Assembly (NCBI GenBank): GCA_027067035.1
Contig: JAMOMO010000332.1
Coordinates: 1 to 8,466, forward strand
DNA from: Desulfobulbaceae bacterium
Lineage (GTDB): Bacteria > Desulfobacterota > Desulfobulbia > Desulfobulbales > Desulfocapsaceae
DNA length: 8,466 nt
Direction: 5' to 3'
Shown: positions 1 to 5,716 of the stretch, piece after piece
How the letters are laid out: the number at the start of each line of letters is the position of its first letter
How positions within the stretch are numbered: the first letter of the stretch is position 1
The notes under the pieces: generated by a model
Told to the model about the DNA's origin: nothing
The model's database searches: none
Seen by the model: only the letters and a program-made list of their open reading frames with translations
Made by a program: the position numbers and the translations under genes

Positions 1-1344
1 CCCATTCCAGGGGCCGACCTTGACGGTGTTTTCACCATTTCAGACCTTCACAAGGCCATTGAGATCAAGGACAGAATTGCCAAGGGAAAAGTCGGAAAGG
101 CGGTTGTTATAGGTGGCGGTGCCATTGGCCTTGAGATGGCCGAGGCCTTTAAAGACCTCTGGGGGGTGGAGACTTCAGTGGTCGAATTTATGCCCCAGGT
201 GCTCCCGCGCATTGTTGATTCTCCTCTGGCATCCATGCTCACCAAACATCTGCGTGACAATGATGTGGATGTCTTTCTTGGTGAAGGGGCAACTGAAATT
301 ATCGGCGAAGACGGCAGGGTGACCGGGTTGCGTACCGCCAATCGAACCCTTGATGCTGATATTGTAATCATGGCGGCCGGGGTGCGGCCGAGATCTGAGA
401 TTGCAGTGGAGGCAGGGCTCAACACCTCACCAATGGGTGCCATTGTGGTCAATGAACGGATGCAGACCTCTGATCCCTCGATCTATGCCGCAGGTGACTG
501 TGTTGAGGTGATGCATCTGGTGTCAGGGAAAAAATTCTATGCCCCGCTCGGGTCACTGGCCAACAAGGAGGGCCGGGTGGTTGGCGATAATATGGCCGGT
601 ATCCCGTCCACCTTCAAGGGGGCTGTGGGCAGTTTTATAATGAAGGCATTCGATGTGTGTATCGGTGCCACGGGGCTCAGCCTTGAGATGGCTCTGGCCG
701 AAGGGTTTGATGCGGATGTGGCCCTCACGGCTCCTGCGGATCGGGCCCACTTCTTTCCTACAGAGGCGATTGTCTGTTTTCAGATGGTCTTTGACCGTCG
801 TACCAGAAGGGTCCTGGGGGTTCAGGGTTTTGGCCCCATGGGTGATGGCCTGTCAGCACGGATAAACGCGGCAGCTGCCTATATAACAAATGGTGCGACC
901 CTCGATGAATTCGGCACTCTTGAGATGGCCTATGCGCCACCGTTTTCAGCGGCCATTGATACCATCAACGCCCTGGCCTATGTTGCGGATAATCTTTGTG
1001 ACGGACGTCTGCGGAAAATAACTATCGAGTCATTTCTTCAGTGGATGGACGATTTCTCCACTGAGGAGGAATGGGTTGCCCTTGATATCAGGCATCCTCA
1101 GGAGGCGGGGCCGTTTGTGGAGAAGTTCGGAGCGGAAAAATGGCTGGCCATTCCCTACAATGAGATCAGGAAACGTTTCACTGAACTTCCAACCGACAAA
1201 ACCCTTATCATTCTCTGTGATGCCGGAACCAGGTCCTTTGAGATCCAGAGTTTTCTGGACAGTGAAGGTCGTCGGAACAGTTTTGTTCTTGGAGGCGGTT
1301 TCAATATGCTGCGTCGCATCGGTGTCGACTGGTACCCGTCGTAA
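1..1344 (+). CDS. FAD-dependent CoA-disulfide / persulfide reductase with C-terminal rhodanese domain (5' end outside window)
   Basis: This is a pyridine nucleotide-disulfide oxidoreductase that probably uses NAD(P)H and FAD to reduce CoA-disulfide, CoA-persulfide or polysulfide in the cytoplasm. The frame is open from base 1, so the start lies upstream; 447 residues are visible and the stop is TAA at 1342-1344. The NAD(P)H-binding glycine motif GGGAIGLEMAE begins near visible residue 38, and the FAD-contacting motif YAAGDCVEV follows near residue 163. The segment PLGSLANKEGRVVGDNMAG is typical of the CoA-disulfide reductase/NADH oxidase branch. From about residue 355 a rhodanese domain begins (VALDIRHPQE), with active-site loop CDAGTRS and its cysteine at visible residue 406. 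Placing the NAD motif at the usual distance from the N-terminus suggests about 120 missing residues and a total near 565, matching CoADR-rhodanese fusions such as the Shewanella NADPH-dependent persulfide reductase. The N-terminal FAD motif and redox cysteine are not in the window, so substrate is inferred. A plain NADH oxidase is the main alternative. Confidence 0.93.
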   Translation, partial: PIPGADLDGVFTISDLHKAIEIKDRIAKGKVGKAVVIGGGAIGLEMAEAFKDLWGVETSVVEFMPQVLPRIVDSPLASMLTKHLRDNDVDVFLGEGATEIIGEDGRVTGLRTANRTLDADIVIMAAGVRPRSEIAVEAGLNTSPMGAIVVNERMQTSDPSIYAAGDCVEVMHLVSGKKFYAPLGSLANKEGRVVGDNMAGIPSTFKGAVGSFIMKAFDVCIGATGLSLEMALAEGFDADVALTAPADRAHFFPTEAIVCFQMVFDRRTRRVLGVQGFGPMGDGLSARINAAAAYITNGATLDEFGTLEMAYAPPFSAAIDTINALAYVADNLCDGRLRKITIESFLQWMDDFSTEEEWVALDIRHPQEAGPFVEKFGAEKWLAIPYNEIRKRFTELPTDKTLIILCDAGTRSFEIQSFLDSEGRRNSFVLGGGFNMLRRIGVDWYPS

Positions 1345-1354
1345 CTGTTTTCCG

Positions 1355-1388
1355 GTCCGGGAGAGGGGCTCCTCTCCCGGACTTTTTT
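1355..1388 (+). terminator. Strong Rho-independent terminator after the reductase gene
   Basis: A perfect 12-bp GC-rich stem (1355-1366 pairing with 1371-1382) with a four-base GGCT loop is followed directly by six T residues (1383-1388). It begins 10 bases after the reductase stop codon. This is a textbook intrinsic terminator and separates the reductase from the HEAT-receiver gene downstream. Confidence 0.93.
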
Positions 1389-1523
1389 CTTCTATTTCCT
1401 GAAAAGCACTTTTTCTCTTCATAAGCTCCTAGACATAATTATTATTTTTATGATATCCTTACTTTGTGTCAGGTAATCAACAGGTTCACGTGGGTTTAAA
1501 AATTTCTTTATTCCAGTCATGAG

Positions 1524-1535
1524 AGGTGATCACCT
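1524..1535. promoter_or_regulatory. 12-bp perfect palindrome in the leader of the HEAT-receiver gene (possible operator)
   Basis: AGGTGATCACCT reads identically on both strands. It lies 30 bases upstream of the ATG of the HEAT-receiver gene, in an otherwise AT-rich spacer (1389-1500). Its symmetry and position fit a binding site for a dimeric regulator, but no regulator family is recognised from the half-site AGGTGA. I could not find a convincing -35/-10 pair nearby: a TATGAT at 1449-1454 lacks a correctly spaced -35. It may be coincidental. Confidence 0.35.
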
Positions 1536-1554
1536 GAATTGGCTGGGGGTAAAC

Positions 1555-1559
1555 GAGGA
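1555..1559 (+). promoter_or_regulatory. Ribosome binding site fixing the ATG start at 1566
   Basis: GAGGA at 1555-1559 is six bases upstream of ATG 1566. It lies inside the longer open frame that could begin at TTG 1539, so it argues that translation starts at 1566 rather than at the upstream TTG. Confidence 0.75.
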
Positions 1560-1565
1560 AACAGA

Positions 1566-3188
1566 ATGGCAGAATTAAATACTCAACATATGATTGATGA
1601 GGTCCGGGATAATATTCAAACCGGAGATACTCTGAAAACAAAGCTTGTTCTGGCACATCTTCCGGATGTGGATATGAAGACCCAGAACAGATTGATCTAT
1701 GAGCTGTCACGCGGTGATGTCAGGTTTACGGTGCCCATTTTACTGCACCTGATGACAGAGCATGTGGAGATCGTTGACAAGCTTCCCATTATCAAGGAAA
1801 CCCTGCTGTCAAATCTCCTTGCCTATCCGGAACTGCTCATTGAGTTTCTTTCCGATCCCTCCATTAAGGACAAAACACACCTGATTAATGTGGCTGGTGA
1901 ATTACGTTTTGAAGAGGCTGTTCCTGCCCTTCTGTATCTGGTTGCCAATTCGCAGGATGAGGCGGAAATCAAACTGATCATTGAGACCCTGGGGATGATC
2001 GGTGATCCGCAGGCCATCAATACCCTCACCGATTATCTCTATGCTGCAAACAGGGAGCTTATTGTGGCTGCCATCCAGGCACTGGGACAGGTGGGTACCC
2101 AGTCCGCCATGCACCGGCTTGCTGAACGGATGGGTACTGACAACGAGATGGATTATATGATTCTCTCCATCTTTGCCGATGTCCAGGATCCTGTTTCCCT
2201 TGAAAAACTCAATGATACCCTGGCCTCGCACTATGCCCATATGCGTATTTACGCCAAACAGGAACTGGTGCGCATTGGTGCCAAAGCAGTCCCTGCACTT
2301 ATCGGCAATCTGCTTCAGGATGATCCTGATTTTATCATCCATACGCTGAATGTACTGGGCGATATTGGAGATGAGTCCGCCATCATGCCCATCAGGAAAC
2401 TGCTTGAAAAAGGTCCCAAGGATGCCAATGTCCGTTTTGCGGCCTATGAGGCACTTGCCCTTCTGCCACTGCGCAAAGGGGCCTACACACTCACTGCGGG
2501 ATTGACTGACCCCGAAGATCATGTCTGTGTCGCCGCCGCCAGAGCCATTGACCAGAACTATTCTGAAATTCTCACAGCCGGTATTAAAAATCTGCTGCGC
2601 AGTAAGGATGAGGAGGCCAGGCATATTACCAAGATTATTGTTAATGCCCAGGTTGACAAGGTCTTCCTGAGTCTTGTCGGTGAAGATTTTTTCCAGGAAC
2701 TCTCCCTTATTTATCTGCCCCATGCCCACAAGGACACCAAAGAGCACTATGCAAAGCTTCTTGAAGAAAACGGATTTAAGGATTTTGCCAAGAAGCTCAA
2801 GGGTGATGATGAGGTCGAGGACAAACTCAAGGTGGTTGCAGTGGATGACTCACGCATGATCCTGAGTATCTACAAGGCGACTCTCCATGAGCTGGGATAT
2901 GAACCGGTTCTCTTTGAATTTCCCGCCACAGCCATTGAGTGGCTGCAGAAGGAAAAACCGGTGATGGTGCTCACGGATCTGAATATGCCGGAGATCACCG
3001 GAGTCATGCTTGCCGCCGAAATACGGAAGAAATATTCTCCCAAAGAGCTTCCCATTATCATGGTGACCACCCAGAATGAGGTAAATGACAATGATGCAGC
3101 CTATGCTGCAGGAGTCAACAAGGTTATTCAGAAACCATTTAATGCCGCTCTGTTGAAAGAGTCCATGGATGAGTTTCTGGAGAACTAG
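1566..3188 (+). CDS. HEAT-repeat protein with C-terminal response-regulator receiver domain
   Basis: This 540-residue cytoplasmic protein probably works as a phosphorylation-controlled adaptor in a two-component pathway. Residues 1-105 are helical and acidic without a recognised domain. About 105-335 carry HEAT/PBS-lyase-like helical repeats, seen as recurring units such as AVPALLYL, ETLGMIGDPQAI, AIQALGQVGTQSAM, AVPALIGNLLQDD and VLGDIGDESAI. Residues about 422-540 form a receiver domain with all key residues: acidic pair D427/D428 (VAVDDS), phosphoacceptor D471 (LTDLNMP), T502 in the MVTTQ switch region and K523 (QKPF). The protein ends right after the receiver, so there is no DNA-binding, GGDEF or other enzymatic output; the HEAT array is presumably the output. 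ATG 1566 is chosen over the in-frame TTG 1539 because GAGGA lies six bases upstream. No histidine kinase is encoded in the window, so its partner is unknown. The gene appears monocistronic, flanked by a terminator upstream and a convergent gene downstream. Confidence 0.92.
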   Translation: MAELNTQHMIDEVRDNIQTGDTLKTKLVLAHLPDVDMKTQNRLIYELSRGDVRFTVPILLHLMTEHVEIVDKLPIIKETLLSNLLAYPELLIEFLSDPSIKDKTHLINVAGELRFEEAVPALLYLVANSQDEAEIKLIIETLGMIGDPQAINTLTDYLYAANRELIVAAIQALGQVGTQSAMHRLAERMGTDNEMDYMILSIFADVQDPVSLEKLNDTLASHYAHMRIYAKQELVRIGAKAVPALIGNLLQDDPDFIIHTLNVLGDIGDESAIMPIRKLLEKGPKDANVRFAAYEALALLPLRKGAYTLTAGLTDPEDHVCVAAARAIDQNYSEILTAGIKNLLRSKDEEARHITKIIVNAQVDKVFLSLVGEDFFQELSLIYLPHAHKDTKEHYAKLLEENGFKDFAKKLKGDDEVEDKLKVVAVDDSRMILSIYKATLHELGYEPVLFEFPATAIEWLQKEKPVMVLTDLNMPEITGVMLAAEIRKKYSPKELPIIMVTTQNEVNDNDAAYAAGVNKVIQKPFNAALLKESMDEFLEN

Positions 3189-3189
3189 T

Positions 3190-3209
3190 CTCAGCTTCTG
3201 CTGAGTTCT
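3190..3209. terminator. Weak hairpin between convergent genes
   Basis: CTCAGC (3190-3195) and GCTGAG (3200-3205) form a 6-bp stem with a TTCT loop, filling most of the 21-base gap between the convergent HEAT-receiver and PHP stop codons. On the + strand it is followed by a T-rich but interrupted TTCTTT. It is short for an intrinsic terminator, but its placement suits a shared one. Confidence 0.4.
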
Positions 3210-3995
3210 TTAGAGAGAATCAAGGTAGTCGGGGAGTAAGTCAAAGTACCGGCCCACATGTTCCGGGCTGTGCGCATCGGATCCCGGGACCAGAGGGATG
3301 CCGAGGGCCTGCGCCTCTTTTACTATGAAAGGGGCCGGATAAGGGCTGCTTCTGATCTTGAAGCCGGAGCAGTTGAGCTCAAGGCCCATATTCTTCTTTC
3401 TGACGGCCTGAAGAAGTGGTCTGATCTTTCCCAGGTGAGTCTCATTGATTGTGATGCCGGGCTGATAGCGCAGGGCCGCATCAAGATGACAGAGAACCGT
3501 GCCGGGAAGGACTTCCACGGCTTCGGTGAGGGTTGTGAAATAGTTTTCCAGTACATGCTCACAGCCAAGTTTCTCTATGGCATGTATGTTTGTCTCTTTA
3601 CTGCTGACAAGATTGAGATGCAGGTCGCCGTCAGGGCGGGGCATGAAGTGGTATGAGACTCCGATTCTGTCCCATTGGCGGCTGCCCAGTCGCTCAAGTA
3701 ACTCTTCCCTGTGGGTCGGGCTGTATCCGACCTCAACGCCGAGGGAGATTGTTATGGTATCACCATACTTGTCCTGCAGGCGTCTTCCTTCCTCAAAGTA
3801 GATATCAAAGTCACGCTCCGTAAGCCAGGTGCTTTCGAAGTAGCGGACACCCGCCTCCATGTGTTCAAGAAAGACCAGCTCCTGCAGACCGGCGGCAACA
3901 GCCGCACGCACATATTCCTCCATCTCGCCGGTTGCGTGATGACAGTATCTGGTATGGACATGTCCGTCGGACACGGGAACAGAAGGCCCTGTCAT
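3210..3995 (-). CDS. PHP-family phosphoesterase, probable histidinol-phosphatase
   Basis: This 261-residue enzyme probably hydrolyses L-histidinol phosphate to L-histidinol, the penultimate part of histidine biosynthesis, in the cytoplasm. The length fits the HisJ/HisK-type PHP histidinol phosphatases. The metal-binding PHP motifs are all visible in order: DGHVHTRYCHH (D10, H12, H14, H19/H20), E24, FLEHM (H45), GVEVGY (E88), SYHF (H116), CHLD (H170) and PGSDAHSPEHVGR (D240, H242). The full ligand set argues for an active metallo-phosphatase. The ATG at 3993-3995 gives only seven residues before the first metal motif region, as usual. Its Shine-Dalgarno is weak (GGGAG about 10 bases upstream), and it follows a small gene on the same strand by 24 bases, so translation may be coupled to that gene. 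No other his gene is visible, so the substrate is assigned from family resemblance; another PHP phosphoesterase activity is possible. Confidence 0.88.
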   Translation of the reverse strand: MTGPSVPVSDGHVHTRYCHHATGEMEEYVRAAVAAGLQELVFLEHMEAGVRYFESTWLTERDFDIYFEEGRRLQDKYGDTITISLGVEVGYSPTHREELLERLGSRQWDRIGVSYHFMPRPDGDLHLNLVSSKETNIHAIEKLGCEHVLENYFTTLTEAVEVLPGTVLCHLDAALRYQPGITINETHLGKIRPLLQAVRKKNMGLELNCSGFKIRSSPYPAPFIVKEAQALGIPLVPGSDAHSPEHVGRYFDLLPDYLDSL

Positions 3996-4019
3996 GGGAT
4001 GGGAACTCCCTGGAGGGTA

Positions 4020-4211
4020 TCAGGCATTTCCTTTGGGAAAGAAGTGAACCACACCATCAATGTCTGATGTGTCACAGACATGGCCGATATTCATTTCAAG
4101 CTCAAGAAACTCCATGATCTCTGGCTGCAGAGTGAGTGTGGGACCTTCTGGAAGATGGTATACCAGAGTATGAACCATGGAAAAGTCAACGGGACGGACA
4201 AATAATTTCAT
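4020..4211 (-). CDS. Small hypothetical protein upstream of the PHP gene
   Basis: This 63-residue open frame (starts MKLFVRPVDF, ends VHFFPKGNA) is not a family I recognise. It lies 24 bases upstream of the PHP phosphoesterase gene on the same strand and is not covered by any other credible gene, so it is not an antisense shadow. Codon choice looks like that of the neighbouring genes, with many C- or G-ending codons. A promoter-like pair on the minus strand lies about 50 bases upstream (4259-4287). The protein has no signal peptide or membrane segment and has one cysteine. The ribosome site is poor (only a GGA about 10 bases upstream of ATG 4209-4211), which is the main doubt. It probably forms a two-gene transcript with the PHP gene, but no function can be given. 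Confidence 0.55.
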   Translation of the reverse strand: MKLFVRPVDFSMVHTLVYHLPEGPTLTLQPEIMEFLELEMNIGHVCDTSDIDGVVHFFPKGNA

Positions 4212-4258
4212 ACAATATATCCAGAGTTAAGAAGGAAATAATTAAATAGTGGAAACAG

Positions 4259-4287
4259 ACTATACGTATAATTGAGGCAAACCGCAA
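4259..4287 (-). promoter_or_regulatory. Candidate leftward promoter in the divergent intergenic region
   Basis: On the minus strand TTGCGG (4282-4287) and TATAGT (4259-4264) are separated by exactly 17 bases, reading toward the small gene and the PHP gene. The -10 matches consensus in five of six positions and the -35 in three. The site overlaps a 10-bp palindrome TATACGTATA (4261-4270), and a perfect TATAAT on the + strand (4267-4272) could be the -10 of the opposite, rightward promoter, although it has no good -35. The intergenic region 4212-4319 is strongly AT-rich, as expected for back-to-back promoters. Confidence 0.45.
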
Positions 4288-4305
4288 CAAAATTGATTAA
4301 AAGTT

Positions 4306-4311
4306 AAGGAG
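4306..4311 (+). promoter_or_regulatory. Strong ribosome binding site for the small rightward gene at 4320
   Basis: AAGGAG at 4306-4311 stands eight bases before ATG 4320-4322. It is one of the best Shine-Dalgarno matches in the window and the main reason for believing that a small gene starts at 4320. Confidence 0.75.
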
Positions 4312-4319
4312 AATCTGAA

Positions 4320-4451
4320 ATGCGGGAATCCTTGTGGGAAATAGGTTTGACACCGACCTGCTATGTGTTTACTATGTATGATTCATCGGAGAGTAAAACG
4401 TTTCTCTATCAGGACCGGAATTCGCTGGCGTTCGATGGGGATGGAGCCTGA
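4320..4451 (+). CDS. Small protein, N-terminal part of an apparently frame-broken gene
   Basis: The frame starts at ATG 4320 after a strong AAGGAG site and encodes 43 residues (MRESLWEIGLT... ending LAFDGDGA) before TGA at 4449-4451. I do not recognise the family. The stop falls where a second open frame, one base ahead, continues for 42 more codons with a protein-like composition, so this may be only the first half of a roughly 85-residue protein. If it is complete as read, it is a very short soluble protein with a single cysteine. Reading the TGA as selenocysteine does not help, because the same frame stops again eight codons later. It is followed by the YkgJ-type gene and may share its transcript. 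Confidence 0.45.
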   Translation: MRESLWEIGLTPTCYVFTMYDSSESKTFLYQDRNSLAFDGDGA

Positions 4452-4578
4452 CTCATTTGCATTGCACAATGCCGGTGAGCGTTATTCAGCCCTTTGGTTT
4501 GTGGAAAAGCTGCTGAAATCAGTATACCATGCTGTCCATCGCCACGTTTTCGTCACGGATTCAGGTGAAGAGATATAA
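4441..4578 (+). CDS. Second frame of the split small gene (C-terminal part)
   Basis: This frame is offset +1 from the one starting at 4320 and overlaps its end. Read from ATG 4441 it gives MEPDSFALHNAGERYSALWF and continues to GEEI, ending at TAA 4576-4578 (45 residues). The frame is open further upstream, to ATG 4363, but that upstream stretch (many Arg, Ile and Met) looks like an out-of-frame reading of the first half. No good ribosome site precedes ATG 4435 or 4441, so independent initiation is doubtful. The simplest readings are the tail of one gene broken by a one-base indel or sequencing error, a translationally coupled overlapping gene, or a +1 frameshift near GCC-TGA-C. Function unknown. 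Confidence 0.35.
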   Translation: MEPDSFALHNAGERYSALWFVEKLLKSVYHAVHRHVFVTDSGEEI

Positions 4579-4583
4579 CGATA

Positions 4584-4595
4584 TATAATTATAAT
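4584..4595 (+). promoter_or_regulatory. Tandem TATAAT motifs before the YkgJ-type gene
   Basis: Two adjacent perfect TATAAT hexamers (4584-4589 and 4590-4595) lie in the 41-base AT-rich gap between the small gene and the YkgJ-type gene. Neither has a recognisable -35 at 16-18 bases, so they may be AT-rich spacer rather than an internal promoter. Confidence 0.25.
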
Positions 4596-4619
4596 AACTA
4601 TTGAATAAAAGGTGTTTCA

Positions 4620-5570
4620 ATGAGTGAGCAGGATATGTCAGGAAAGGAAAAAACATTGTTTGGCAAGGGTCTGAACCCTTCCAACATTCTTCCCCAGAAA
4701 TTGACGATGGATTCAAAAATCAAGTTTCGTTGTCACCCGGGAGTGGAATGTTTTACTGCCTGTTGCGGGGGAATCAAAATCATCCTTACGCCCTACGATA
4801 TTTTGATGCTGAAAAAACGCCTCGAGATCCCGGCCCATGAATTTCTGGAGAAGTACACAACTCCCGTTTATCTGGAGCAGACTGATATGCCGGGTGTTGC
4901 CCTGAAGCTCCGTGAGGATGATAATAAATGTCCATTTGTGACTCCTGACGGATGTACGGTCTACACCGATCGTCCCTCTGCCTGTCGATATTATCCTGTG
5001 GGAATGGCCGATTTTCATGAGGGCCAGGGTGCCATGGGAGCCGGTGCTGACCATAAGGATGAGGAGAAGTTCTTCTTTATTGTGAAGGAAGATCACTGCA
5101 AAGGCTTTCTGGAGGATAAGGAGTGGACGGTTGCCGAGTGGCGTGCCGATCAGGGCGTGGATGTACGTGACGAGATGAACAAGGACTGGCTGCGGCTGGT
5201 GATGCGTCGAAAGTCCTATGGCCATCAGGCTGCCCTTTCCGAGCAGGCCAAGCGTATGTTCTTCATGGCTTCAACGGATCTGGATCATTTCCGCCGGTTC
5301 GTCCTTGAAAGTTCTTTCCTTGATACCTATATCATTGACGATGAGACCATTGAAAAGCTTAAGACGGATGACGTTGAGCTGATGCTCTTTTCCTTCAAGT
5401 ATCTTGCAAATGCCCTGTTTGGTGCCGAGGGGCTGTCCATTCGCGAGGATAAGATTCAGGCGAAGGTGGCTCAGATCAAACAGCGTCAGGACGATTCCGT
5501 TACTAAGTCAATTAACGACTATAAAGAGATCAAGAAGGCCCGTGGTGAAGAGGTTGATCCTGAACTGTAA
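4620..5570 (+). CDS. YkgJ-type (UPF0153) cysteine-cluster protein
   Basis: This 316-residue soluble protein belongs to the widespread YkgJ/UPF0153 group, annotated as putative zinc- or iron-chelating proteins of unknown reaction. The diagnostic cluster is C38-x5-C44-x3-C48-C49, followed by C104 in KCPF, C112 in DGCTVY, C122 in the SACRYYP segment and C160 in HCKGF. Eight cysteines could supply two four-ligand metal sites. The arrangement CxY-DRP-x-CRxYP is characteristic of the family. Residues beyond about 175 form a helical, charged extension ending in a lysine- and glutamate-rich tail (KEIKKARGEEVDPEL), longer than in small family members such as E. coli YkgJ. ATG 4620 is preceded by AAAGGTG about six bases upstream. 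The gene follows the split small gene by 41 bases on the same strand. Whether the metal is iron, zinc or an Fe-S cluster cannot be told from sequence. Confidence 0.88.
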   Translation: MSEQDMSGKEKTLFGKGLNPSNILPQKLTMDSKIKFRCHPGVECFTACCGGIKIILTPYDILMLKKRLEIPAHEFLEKYTTPVYLEQTDMPGVALKLREDDNKCPFVTPDGCTVYTDRPSACRYYPVGMADFHEGQGAMGAGADHKDEEKFFFIVKEDHCKGFLEDKEWTVAEWRADQGVDVRDEMNKDWLRLVMRRKSYGHQAALSEQAKRMFFMASTDLDHFRRFVLESSFLDTYIIDDETIEKLKTDDVELMLFSFKYLANALFGAEGLSIREDKIQAKVAQIKQRQDDSVTKSINDYKEIKKARGEEVDPEL

Positions 5571-5609
5571 AGAGCCGGGAACATGAGGCCCCGATAAAGG
5601 GCCCGGGCA

Positions 5610-5663
5610 GAGCACAAAAAAAGGGCCCTGGAAGAATTCTTCCAGGGCCCTTTTTTTGTGCTC
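5610..5663. terminator. 54-bp perfect palindrome, bidirectional intrinsic terminator
   Basis: Bases 5610-5636 are the exact reverse complement of 5637-5663, giving 27-bp arms with no mismatch and no spacer. The core (5623-5650) is a GC-rich hairpin flanked by A7 on the left (5616-5622) and T7 on the right (5651-5657), so each strand carries a GC hairpin followed by seven U residues. It lies between the convergent YkgJ-type and pyruvate:ferredoxin oxidoreductase genes, 39 bases after the former's stop and 95 bases after the latter's, and should terminate transcripts from both. Confidence 0.9.
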
Positions 5664-5716
5664 ACCTTTTTCCGGCATTGCATGCAGGAAAAATTGCAGA
5701 AAGAGTCGAACACCTG

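Noticed and set aside
1030..1422. Minus-strand frame of 130 codons overlapping the reductase end and its terminator
   Set aside because: It starts in the terminator region and lies antisense to the rhodanese domain; its composition (lysine- and threonine-rich, no motif) fits a shadow frame.
1430..1454. Possible promoter TAGACA / TATGAT upstream of the HEAT-receiver gene
   Set aside because: The spacing is only 13 bases, too short for a sigma-70-type promoter, and no better -35 was found.
1539..1565. Upstream TTG start giving nine extra residues on the HEAT-receiver protein
   Set aside because: The ribosome site GAGGA (1555-1559) lies within this stretch at ideal spacing for ATG 1566, and the extra residues (MAGGKRGNR) simply translate that leader.
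1902..2747. Minus-strand open frame of 281 codons opposite the HEAT-receiver gene
   Set aside because: It is antisense to the HEAT-repeat coding region, whose repeats and receiver motifs are in the + frame. The antisense translation resembles no family and is best explained as a shadow.
4449..4475. Selenocysteine reading of the in-frame TGA at 4449-4451
   Set aside because: The same frame stops again after eight codons (TGA at 4476-4478), so decoding UGA as selenocysteine would not extend the protein usefully, and no clear SECIS-like hairpin was recognised.
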